A DNA stretch of 64,000 nt from NCBI GenBank assembly GCA_963930645.1, contig OZ005649.1:77801126-77865125 (forward strand). Reading direction: 5' to 3'. The translations under genes were made by a program, and so were the position numbers. This document shows positions 48,218 through 58,345 of the stretch, piece by piece (position 1 is the first letter of the stretch; each line of letters begins with the position of its first letter). The notes beneath the pieces are model-generated. The model was not told the origin of the DNA, did no database searches, and was given only the letters and a program-made list of their open reading frames with translations. Source of the stretch: Salticus scenicus (lineage: Eukaryota; Arthropoda; Arachnida; Araneae; Salticidae).

Positions 48218-49318
48218 TTATTTTATGCCCACGTTATCAATTAACAATGTATAAGTAAGGATTGTTCCAAAGGATCCAATAATAAAATTTCTCTTTATAC
48301 ATAAAAATCCCCACACACTCATTGAAATTTCTTCGTCACAATTTTGAAGAAATCTTAAATACGATGAAATGACTTGAGGATTGTCCTCTTGCAATTTTTT
48401 GGATTCTGCTCTTATTAGTAACGAAGCTTCATGAACACGAGAAGCAGATAACGTCATTGCAATGTTATTGCTGAAGCTAATTATAATTGAACAAATCAAC
48501 GGTATGCCAGGAATACCCTCGATTGGTTTTAAAACAATTGTCAAACCCATGTAAAGCAGTATACAATTGTGAAAAAAAGTAATAAAATACAAATAACCAA
48601 CGTTAGAATCAATAAATATCACAACTGATTTTATTTCATTGTAAAGGAATGTTAATTTGTTGTAATTGTATCTTGGAAAGCATTTCATTGATGAATAAAA
48701 GTTTAAAATAAGATTTTTTATTTCATAACAAGTGATAACATACACAATGGGAAAGATATTTAGGGGCATACACATCAAAATTGTATTACCATATGCTAAG
48801 AGAAAAGAAATTACGAATCGAAAAAGCGTATGTTTAGGTTGGTAATTAAATAGAATAAATTTGAACATATCGGTTGCAAGCAACGCATAAATCGCATAGA
48901 TCAACAAAAATATGTTTAGAGAAATAATTAAGCTACTCCAAATTACCAACCAAAAAGGCATACAAACTTTATTACACTCTCTGAATGTAATACGGTATAT
49001 CTTTTTTCTGAAAATATTCAATTTATTTAAACATTTATACAAGTGAACACGAACTGAGATGTATACGAAAATTGTTGCTAAAGGAAAAACTATTTCTTTC
49101 AGTGAGATACCAGTACGATTTAGAAATACAGAAACATTCTGCAATATTACAAAGACAGATAATAATAAGATAAGGAATGCATTCATTATTTTATACAAAT
49201 TACAATGATTATTATCCTTGGTCTGAAGAAAATAATAGCGACGTTCTATCAGAAATAAGCACATTACAGAAAGAAAATATACCATTTTGTAAATGTAATT
49301 TTTTATGTCGATTTTCAT
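48218..49318 (-). CDS. Gustatory receptor-like seven-transmembrane chemoreceptor
   Basis: Probable ligand-gated ion channel of the arthropod gustatory receptor (GR) family, acting in the plasma membrane of chemosensory cells; the ligand cannot be predicted. The 366 residues fit the family's usual 350-450. Hydrophobic segments lie near residues 11-25, 44-65, 74-92, 121-147, 165-197, 240-263, 267-291 and 340-360. The loop SASRVHEASLLIRAESKKL (291-309) and the final segment with TYTLLIDN (355-362) match the GR C-terminus, whose signature is TYhhhhhQF; here QF is replaced by DN. There are no introns, frameshifts or internal stops. The ATG at 49318 is the first in frame and precedes a plausible first segment. 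No neighbouring receptor was found, so this is a singleton in the window. Alternatives: another divergent 7TM family. It could also be only the large exon of a gene with an extra 5' exon. Confidence 0.75.
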   Translation of the reverse strand: MKIDIKNYIYKMVYFLSVMCLFLIERRYYFLQTKDNNHCNLYKIMNAFLILLLSVFVILQNVSVFLNRTGISLKEIVFPLATIFVYISVRVHLYKCLNKLNIFRKKIYRITFRECNKVCMPFWLVIWSSLIISLNIFLLIYAIYALLATDMFKFILFNYQPKHTLFRFVISFLLAYGNTILMCMPLNIFPIVYVITCYEIKNLILNFYSSMKCFPRYNYNKLTFLYNEIKSVVIFIDSNVGYLYFITFFHNCILLYMGLTIVLKPIEGIPGIPLICSIIISFSNNIAMTLSASRVHEASLLIRAESKKLQEDNPQVISSYLRFLQNCDEEISMSVWGFLCIKRNFIIGSFGTILTYTLLIDNVGIK

Positions 49319-50482
49319 AATGGTTGAAAAAATAATAATAACTATGTACGGTCGAATTTTATTATAAATTGTATTCTTTTAATAATTTCTTAAACATTTT
49401 ATAAAATTTCTTATTGCCATTTTACTGAACAGATTACTTTGCAACATATTACTATTGCGTCTGATATGAAACGTTTTTCAAAAATTCGTAAGGTTCATCA
49501 AATTGCTGGATTAAGAGATAATAACCAATGTGTTTAGTTTCCTTTCATCTGGGATTTAAATATAAAACAACAATTTAATAAAAATGTAATTATTTTGAGA
49601 ATAGCTTTACAAAATATTATATTAAAATACACCTTGTTATTTTATTACTGCCATAATTCAACTTCAAATTCAAAACATACTTATAAAAATTCAACTGAGT
49701 ATTTGAAAGGAAAAATTAAACAAGAATTTCAAAAATTAATTTTTTCATAAAATACTCATAATAAAACTTTTAGTGAAAAGAACTTTCTGAAATCTCAGAA
49801 TTTATGTTCACTGTTTTTAGAGATTTTTAAATCTACACTTTATCACCATTCATTAAATTTTCTTGTTGAAAAGTAACACAACATCCATTCAATGAAAACG
49901 AATCGCTTCATGTGCATCGAGACGAAAAACAATGTAATAGAAATTTTTATGTTTATCGAATATCGATAGTAAGCAATTTTTCTTTTCAATTATAATAATG
50001 AATCATTCCCTACAATGCGTGCCTTATTTTCAGATGAAACCAATTATAATCTGAATTTTGTATTATGAAATTTTACTTTTTGTTGTTTGATCTTATAATT
50101 TTCTAAATATTTTTGTTTATTTTTTATTTATTATTTTTTTTTTTGGTCAAACATTAGTTAAATTATTATTATTTTTTTTTAAGTTTTTATTATTGTCAAA
50201 TTGTTCACAATATATCATAACAGTAATATGATTTTTTAAATATAATGTTTGCTACAAATTTCGTTCTTTTTCGAAGCTGTTCTGGACAAATTGATATTTT
50301 GACGCATTTCAGTAGGTATTTAAATAGTAAAGATTAAGATAGATATTAGTATAAACCAGACATCTAACTTGCATAGAAACAAAACAAAACAAAAAAAGAA
50401 CAAAAGGAATTTCTACCCCCCCCCCCCCCTATTAAGTCTGTAGCCGAAATATACAAGGTAATATTGGATTGGTCGTGTGGTA
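49319..50482. other. AT-rich stretch upstream of the receptor gene
   Basis: Contains the presumed promoter of the receptor, but no element stands out from the AT background. A C13 run at about 50417. ORFs 50364-50672 and 50432-50641 (minus) have no recognisable domain. Confidence 0.45.
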
Positions 50483-50774
50483 GGAGAGATTGAGCGCATA
50501 GAGAATCGGAGGGAAGGAGTAGAATGTGAGCTCTGCTACTCCAGGTCGCTGTACAACAGCAATAGTGGAGTATTGATTTGAATTTGCATACTGATTGTTT
50601 CGATCGCGAAGATAAAACATTATTATTTTGTCTTTTTTCAAAAATAAATACTTGAATTTTTATATCACTCACTAGGAATTTCTATAGATTGGCAATAGTA
50701 GAAAACATTTTTACCATGTTTTTATTAACTTCGATTCTTGTGTGTTTGTGGGTTTGTGGGTTTGTTTGTGTGTT

Positions 50775-52125
50775 TGTCAGGGACAAATCTTGCAATCGAT
50801 TTTTAACTAACTTCCCGACTAGCTAGATATTTGAAATTTTCAGGACAGCTCACAACACGGTGACAATACATTTTTCTAATAATTTTAGTCAACTATTTCA
50901 AGTCCCGCTGCCTTCGGCAGCGCTTATATGATTCGACAGAAAATTTATTTAACTAACTTCCCGACTAGCTAGACATTTGAAACTTTCAGAATAGTTCAGA
51001 ACAGGGAGAAAATGCATTTTCTTAAAACCTTTTGCCAACTGTTTCGGGTTTCCGCTGCCTTCGGCAGCGTTATCAGTACAAAGCTTGCAATCGATTTTTC
51101 ACTAACTTTCCGACTAGCTAGACATTTGAAATTTTCAGGATAGCTCACAACACGGTGACAATACATTTTTCTAATCATTTTAGTCAACTATTTCAAGTCC
51201 CGCTGCCTTCGGCAGCGCTTATATGATTCGACAGAAAATTTATTTAACCAACTTCCCGACTAGCTAGACATTTGAAACTTTCAGAATAGTTCAGAACACG
51301 GTGAAAATGCATTTTCTTAAAACCTTTAGCCAACTGTTTCGGGTTCCTGCTGCCTTCGGCAGCGTTATCAGTACAAAGCTTGCAATCGATTTTTCACTAA
51401 CTTTCCGACTAGCTAGACATTTGAAACTTTTAGGACAGCTCACAACACGGTGACAATACATTTTTCTAATAATTTTAGTCAACTATTTCAGGTCCCGCTG
51501 CCTTCGGCAGCGCTTATATAATTCGCCAGAACATTTATTTAACTAACTTCCCGACTAGCTAGACATTTAAAATTTTCAGAATAGTTCAGAACACGGTGAA
51601 AATGCATTTTTTAAATACCTATAGCCAACTGTTTCGAGTTCCTGCTGCCTTCGGCAGCGTTACCAGTACAAAGCTTGCAATCGATTTTTCACTAACTTCC
51701 CGACTAGCTAGATATTTGAAACTTTCAGGATAGCTCAGAACACGGTGGCAATATATTTTTTTTAATACTTTTAGTCAACTGTTTCAGGTCGCTACTGCCT
51801 TCGGCAGCGTTCGTATGATTCAACAGAAAATTCATTTAACTAACTTCCCGATTAGCTAGACATTTGAAACTTTCGGACCAGTTCAGAATACGGTGAAAAT
51901 GCTTTTTAAAAATATTTTTATCCAATTGCTTCGGGACCCTGCTGCCTTCGGCAGCGTTTCCAGTACAAAGCTTGCAATCAACTTTTAACCAACTTCCCGG
52001 CTAGATAGCCATTTGAAACTTTTATAATAGCTCAAAAGACGATAGCCAGGAATTTTTTTAATACTTTTATCCAATTGCTGGGGTTCCGGCTGCCTTCAGT
52101 AGCGTTTATATGATTCAACAGAAAA
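50775..52125 (-). repeat. Terminal-hairpin family interior: 146/149-bp alternating tandem array, copy k
   Basis: Nine units, each with CCCGACTAGCTAGACATTTGAAA, an AGAACACGGTGAAAATGCATTTT segment and a GCTGCCTTCGGCAGC hairpin (6-bp stem, 3-nt loop). The AGCTAG marker falls at about 50821, 50967, 51116, 51262, 51411, 51557, 51706, 51854 and 52003. Spacing alternates 146 and 149 because two unit types alternate (TATATGATTCGACAGAAAATT versus CAGTACAAAGCTTGCAATCG), giving a 295-bp dimer. It is the reverse complement of the units at 4425-4740. ORFs 50996-51187 and 51291-51482 are equivalent positions in neighbouring dimers. Confidence 0.88.
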
Positions 52126-52810
52126 TTAAAAAACATGGTTTATAAAATTTTTTTTATCTTATAATTATTTTAAATTAAAATATTTCACATAAGCTACTAA
52201 CCAAGACTAACGGCAAGAACACCAGAATGTCTCTATAAAAGCGAATAATTATAATAAATGGCTAGGCAAACTTGGAAGCGTTTGTGCATTTGCTACTTAG
52301 GAGTGATTGCGTAATGTTTCCTTAAATTCTATACTAGGAGAGATTGCGCAGCTTATTGGTAATGACAAGACAAAGAGGCTGAATTTGTTGAAAATTTGGA
52401 ACTGTACCAGAAGACAATTTCGACAAGTTTAAAGCTGGACTAGTTTAAACCAACCGAGACGGGGCATCATTTTGGAAACCTTCCCAAAATCCGAAATTGG
52501 GCATTATACAAGAGTGGCAACGATCAACAAAAGCCACACATCTAGCATCCTCTTGATTGTTAATGTAAGCCTATGGGAAATTTATCGCAATTTATTTAAC
52601 ATTAATGTTTATCTATTTAGTTTTGCAATTTTTTCAAGAATGATCCTCAAGCTTAGTACAGCTATCCACTGCTTAAACACAAGCAATAAAACTGAATGCA
52701 AACAAAAAATATCAGCCTTCTGAAATTTATTTTTAAAGACTGTAGTCTTCTAAATTTCAATTATACAAAATAAATTAGATAAACGTAAAGATTTTAAAAG
52801 TTGAAACGAT
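52126..52810. other. Stretch without a recognised gene
   Basis: The ORF at 52472-52723 has no recognisable domain. One reiterated motif at 52335 (see the 50483-53856 element). Confidence 0.5.
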
Positions 52811-52822
52811 AAGATTTAAATG

Positions 52823-53048
52823 GTGTGTGTTAGGAATTAAGGCCGATTGACAACACTGGGGACCTAGGCCTGAGGGGGAGTGCCTTCCGTGGAGGTCTTT
52901 CTAAGGGGTCCTAGCCCGTATTTAGGCAAGTTTCGGAGGAAACCACGGAAAACTCCGAACGGCTAGGCCGACGAGCGCGACCGGGGATCGAACCCGGCAC
53001 CTCACGTCTACCAGCTTTGAGCGCAGAACCGCTCAGCCACTGGTGGGC
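52823..53048 (-). mobile_element. tRNA-derived SINE with perfect 12-bp target duplication
   Basis: Flanked by AAGATTTAAATG at 52811-52822 and 53049-53060, a perfect direct repeat. On the minus strand it begins GCCCACCAGTGGCTGAGCGG, with box A TGGCTGAGCGG (53029-53039) and box B GGTTCGATCCC (52984-52994). It continues with a GC-rich body containing TTTTCCGTGGTTTCC and ends in AACACACACC. RNA polymerase III transcription from the tRNA-like head and mobilisation by a LINE are established for this class; the LINE partner is not in this window. The 226-bp copy looks complete. Confidence 0.9.
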
Positions 53049-53429
53049 AAGATTTAAATGCAAGTGAAATTTAGATTTTGTGATTTGAAGTATTTGTGCG
53101 GAAGATTTCGAGAACTTTTAATAGGTAATAAATGGTGCGCGAATTCAGGGCTTAAAAGTGGGTGGAACGAAACATATATTAATACTGGACACACGGTGTG
53201 CTACCCATATTTTTGGTTCAAAAATGCATTGCACACACAATGTGCAACCCATGTTGAATGGGTTAACTTGTAGTAGGTATGTACTTGTAGCTGCGCCATT
53301 GAAGAAAGTGCAATGGTTGTAGGCAACGACAGATTAAATCAACAAACAAGGAATAATTCAAAAAACTTTGAATTGAATATGTTTTCTGGTAACTTAATGT
53401 TATTTTGGAAGTTATAAGTTTTTCTTTAA

Positions 53430-53465
<36 letters not shown>

Positions 53466-54896
53466 TCTTCTTTTAAAATATCTTTTAATTTTCTGATTTT
53501 ATATATATATATATTATTAAAATATTCACTCCTAATACAAAAAATTTATTTGCAAAAACAATACAACAATAGATTTTAAGTGCAATTATTATTGCAAAAA
53601 AAATATTGTAGTTATAATTCAGCGCAATCTCTCCTACCAATGTGCGCTATCGCTCCTATGCTGGAAGGAGAGATTGCGCAAAATATCTCTCTTGATTTTA
53701 CAACAGCTGTTGCTTTAAATTTTACTATAACAAAATAGCAATGATAATGCATAGAAAACAATTCAAAAATATTCTGCAATAGTTTAGCCATATATATATA
53801 CATATATATTATTTGGATTTCTTGCATCATTTTGTCAAATTATGCGCAAACTCCCCTAGCTTTACTCTAATTTTTAATTGTAACTTTGTGTATATGTTTC
53901 GAAGGTCGAAACAAGGAAGGTCTTTTCTAATGGAGCAAATGGAATTCAACTAGACCCAGTGTTCTTAATTTGTATAACTAACCATACTATTAATAGAGAA
54001 CATATCTCACATAGAGATATTAATAACCATACTATTATTTTGACCTGGCCGTGCTGTTATTTTGACCTGTTATGCGTTTTGCAATTATTTGTGTTTACAT
54101 CCAATGTTATATATTTATTGAATTAGTTTTTATTTGAATTTAGTAAGGTGAATAAATACATAACTCAAATCAGAAATTTCTCGAAAATTAAAAATGCTAT
54201 TTTTTCTGTTTATGATTAGCCATGTGTTTAATGATCATTTTTGAAATTAATTTAGCAATTTACAAGAGAAAATATGATGTGAACTTTAAAGGTTTTAAAA
54301 ATTTTTTGCTGCCCTGAAGAAACACGTATGCATAATCATAATTATTTTGAAACTATGCGAAACTGCCTCCTGTGGTTAACGCGTTCATTGTCAAGCTGAA
54401 AATTGGAATTTCGTACAAATAGAAAAAAATAAAAATCCCTTCCCTAGTGGCCGATATAAATATTACGTGCCGTTTCATAGACTCTATACTATTCCACGGA
54501 GTAACTTCATAGCGATGTCCACGCGATAACGCGTGATTGGCAATTAACGTGTTAAATTACATTTTAATTTTATGTTGGTTTCTGTAATTATAGAAATGTA
54601 ACACATGTTAAAATATTCAAACTTTTAATGTGCGAATCAGTTGCATTTATTACCAATTGTAAACATTTAATGTTACTGTTTGGTATAAAAATTCGACGTC
54701 AGGTTGTTCGAGTGGTTTTAGGGATTTTATTAGACATATAAAAAAGTCAATTTTAATCAGAAGCTTAAATGAAAGAAAAATGTATTGAATGAAAATATTT
54801 TCTTGGCTTCTAAATAAATAGTAAGTAGATATTATAACTTAATAAGCTAAAAGGGTTTTCTCTCCTCCTTAAGGTGCAGTTGCGGAGTGTTTTGTG
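53049..54896. other. AT-rich stretch without a recognised gene
   Basis: (AAT)n at 53434-53463 and short (TA)n near 53505 and 53790. ORFs 53058-53273 and 53612-53830 have no domain; the latter overlaps reiterated-motif sites. Confidence 0.5.
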
Positions 54897-55355
54897 CACT
54901 GAGTAAAACAAAATATTCCGCCTTCATCTAGAATGAATAAGTGGTCATTTTCTAAATCCCTAAACTAGAAATATAGATTTCCGTGCTATGCGCATGAGGC
55001 ACGCCAATAAACTGAATATACGAAATGATCGAGAATTTCTAGTCCACACATTTCCAGATGGTGAAACAATTTTCTGAATATCTTGTATTGTGAGAAATTC
55101 TCGCTTGATTTTTTAGAATTGAGAAATAAACCAAGATTATAGTTCCGGAATCCAGCCTCTTGCATTCTCATTTATTTGCAGATATTTTTAAATAACTTTG
55201 CCCTCGATAATATAGGCAAACGTTCTTGAATTCTAATATTGGTTTCTCGAACTCGCCTTTAATGGGGACTAGAATTTATAAGGATTACATGGAACTATTT
55301 TTTCTAGAGCCACAATTTAGATTCTAGATGTCAGTTACAGAATTTTTTACCAGTG
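54897..55355 (+). mobile_element. CACTGAG-ended MITE, copy 4
   Basis: Starts CACTGAGTAAAACAAAATATTCCGCC and ends TTTTTTACCAGTG, collinear with copy 1. TG flanks both ends (54895-54896, 55356-55357) instead of TA. It contains the reading frame 54986-55171 discussed in the findings. Confidence 0.82.
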
Positions 55356-55610
55356 TGTTACATTTATTATTCTTATTGTCAGTTTGACATTTTTCTACTA
55401 ATTTACCATTTTAAGCTTTATTTATTTACTATGATACAGCGTGAAAGGGATTTTCCCGTATACACAAAGAACAAAGAAATATAAAAATGTGAAAATATCT
55501 ATCTATTTATATAAAAATATATAACAGAAAATTGTACAAGTTTGGTTTGTATTAAATTTTAAATATTTTTCGCAGTTTACTGCATGCTTTTATAATATAT
55601 TAATTAAACC

Positions 55611-56180
55611 AGTCTGTTGTGGCCATCACAAAACTTTCTTTTATGTTACTTTATGATTTCGATGCATTTTGTTTAACATAACATCTCACGATGAAGACTT
55701 TACATGAGGGTTTTGTTACACATTTAATTAACATATACTGAGATTTACTAATGTAGATATGATAGAAGATCAGTAATAGCAACGTCATCCGTCGGCCAAT
55801 ATACAGTTAAATTAAGTCAGTGGTCGTTTTCATAACGGTTATGCTACATATCAAAATCCTGCATTTATATGCCATAGAAGCTGAGATTTAGTCTTCCTGT
55901 TCTCGAGGTAAATTTCAGCACAGCAATGACACCTGTTAGCCCATATTGATCCAAAACGAATCAGTATATTGTAACATAATAGCCCTTTCATGTACCAAGT
56001 TTTGGGCAATTATATAGAATAGATTTTGAAGTATAATCTTCCGTTAAATGCTAGAAAACAGCGTCACCTGTTGAGGGGTTTGCGCCAATAAATTAATAGG
56101 CTCTAATTTATGTATACACACACAAACGCATGTATGTATATTGTTATACATCTGATAATTCCTCGAAACAAAAAAAAAAA
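55611..56180 (+). repeat. Terminal-hairpin repeat element, copy g (3' truncated)
   Basis: The head CAGTCTGTTGTGGCCATCACA followed by AAACTTTCTTTTATG resembles the heads of copies d and f. The body includes CACCTGTTNGC and AATTTATGTATACACACACA segments also seen in copy d. The core and hairpin are missing. Confidence 0.5.
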
Positions 56181-57755
56181 AAGTTTAAAACTGGAGAAAA
56201 CTGATTTTTAAATATTAATTTCAAAATTTGAAACAATTTTTAAGGTTTATGCTTTTTTTTTTTATTATTAAATATTAACTATTTGCTCAGTAAGTACGGT
56301 GAAATAGTATCATGTTTTATAAATGTTCATAAATATACAAACGCAAGACGTATAACTTTTGAAATAATAAATTAACGTAGTTTTTTTCCTTAAGAAGATT
56401 GCATTGAAAACATAAAAGAAAAATAAAACCTACTGGATACTTTTGTACATTTACATCAAAGACTGATTTACCTTCAATTGCAAAAAATCCTTTTTCAGAG
56501 AAAAATATTGTGATACCTCTACAAAAACAAAATCTTACTTCTAAAAGACTTCATTTTCATATTCATTATTATGAAAACTTTCACAATATTAAAAGTATAA
56601 CAAAACCTTCTTTTTATTATTTTTTTTTTTATTTTTAAATTTTAATATTTCGAATTGTAGGTCAATTGTTTCCTTTGATAAATCTTCTTAAAATAACATG
56701 TAATTTTCGAAAGTGTTTTCGATTATCACTTTTCTAATGACATATTGTCATCACCCATCAAAAAAATTTGAATAAAGAAGAAATAAACTAATTAATTACT
56801 TACATTTTTTATTAGTGAATACAACTTTCAACAAAATGTACATAAATCGATGTATATTCATAGTTTGATGTAGTGTAATATGATGTAAAAAATATTCATT
56901 GAAATTAATTTAAAGAAAAAATGCATGATATGTCATTTTTAAATTTTTGTATAGGAGTAAATACGCACAGAAAAAATCCATGAGATTTTGCGCAATTAAA
57001 TACCAAACAAATGACGTATATTCAGTATATACGACAACCACATTTGTAAATCAACTGCTTTAAACGTTTTTAAGATTCTAACCTATTTTCGGGAATTTTA
57101 AGCATGATTTTTCTAATTAATATATTAATAATGTTTAAATTAACATGATAAACACTGTATTGTCATGTATAAGTAATAATAAAAAAACAAACGAATGGAT
57201 TTATAAAGTGTTGAAAAATTAACTCTATGAAAAATAAATTTTGTAAAAATATTGACCAAAGAAAAAAAGAAATAAAAATAATGAAATTTTATACGTAACC
57301 ATTCTTAGAAAGGTAAAATCCTCAAATTAAAAATGAAATAAAATTAGACAAACGGGGAAAATTTAATCATACGACGATAAATAAAGCAAAACATACACTA
57401 AGCGACAAAAAAAAAAAAAAAAAAAAAAAAAAAAACAGCTCTGCAGAAAAAATGACTTATAATTTTTTTATTTGTAATAACTTTAAAATTAAAGTTTGAA
57501 ACAAATAAAACTGTCTTGTTTGCATAATACCAAAGGGATGAAATGATACCTATGTATATTATCAATTTAATAATTCCCTTTATTGCACTCTACGAAGTAC
57601 TTTTTAGAAATCTGAATAAAACCTTCCTTTTAAACATAATGCAATAACCATATATACTTTACTCTATTATGATTTATTATATGAAATAAACAAGTTATTT
57701 TATTATATATGAATAAAACTTTTTATTTGTTAGCTCTAAGCAATTTTTTATTAAA
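56181..57755. other. AT-rich stretch without a recognised gene
   Basis: An A-run of about 24 near 57411-57435. Nothing else recognised. Confidence 0.55.
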
Positions 57756-57761
57756 AATATG

Positions 57762-58345
57762 TATTCTGCTTTGGGTTAATCACACCTTTATATTTAATTA
57801 CTGCTTTAATGCGCAATGGCATAGTTTCATAGAGTGTTTTAATATAAATCTCAGAAATTTCAATGTGCGAAATATCATAGATAATTTCTTCTAGTTCTGG
57901 CAGAGTTGTAGGCTGCAAATATCGTATCCTCTCCTGTCTCCCCCGCTTTTTTATAGACGAAACATTTTCGAGCGGATCGCGATTAGGACTATTTCCATGT
58001 CTGCTAAAGAAGAAATTCTACTATATCCTTTGTGGGATTTAACTTAAAGTGAAAAAAGATATGATTACTTACAGAATTATAGGTTCTCATGGGAATAGAT
58101 AGGAAATTTTGACAATTTGAAGTGAATAAACTTACCACAGACGCCGTGTAGTAATGTGCATTATCATCCTGAAATGCTGTTTGCGGAAATGTCCAAGATA
58201 CCTCCAAAATAGTCGGTCAGGCACCACTTTTATGAAGATTGTGTTTTATTTTCAGTTAATTGATTTCTTGAGTATAAAAATTTGTCCGACTGTTTGAAAA
58301 GTTATGCACCTCCGTACCATAATGTACGGAGAATGTGTCACTGTT
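57762..58345 (-). pseudogene. Tc1-like transposase relic (catalytic C-terminal half) with an intron-like insert
   Basis: On the minus strand, in order: IMVRRCITFQTVGQ (usual GSVMVWGC.s..G.G) near 58290-58325; FQDDNAHYYTASV near 58136-58178, the second catalytic Asp block; then after a 132-base insert NSPNRDPLENV, the block holding the catalytic Glu (usual SPDLNPIEN.W); then KKRGRQERIRYLQ, TTLPELEEIIYD, TLYETMPLRIKAVIKYKG, the family's C-terminus. In-frame stops lie near 58225-58240, and the N-terminal DNA-binding domain and first Asp block are not recognisable. The insert 58004-58135 starts GTAAGT and ends CTTCTTTAG, like an intron, but splicing would not keep the reading phase. I regard the gene as dead. 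Confidence 0.82.

Larger units (their letters stand above)
50483..53856. mobile_element. Candidate 3.4-kb TA-flanked element with reiterated GGAGAGATTGCGCA motif
   Basis: Left edge TA|GGAGAGATTGAGCGCATA, right edge in reverse complement TA|GGGGAGTTTGCGCATAAT. The motif also recurs internally at 52335-52350, 53622-53636 (inverted), 53644-53658 (inverted variant) and 53665-53680. The design parallels the elements at 25285-30763 and 33505-33938. It would contain the 146/149-bp array and the SINE as later insertions. The terminal match is short and imperfect, so the claim is tentative. Confidence 0.4.

Noticed and set aside
50364..50672. 102-codon minus-strand ORF
   Set aside because: No domain; it runs through a poly-C tract and the edge of a candidate mobile element.
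52984..53040. Possible genuine tRNA gene on the minus strand
   Set aside because: A and B boxes are present, but the sequence continues into a SINE body and is flanked by a 12-bp target duplication, so it is a SINE head.
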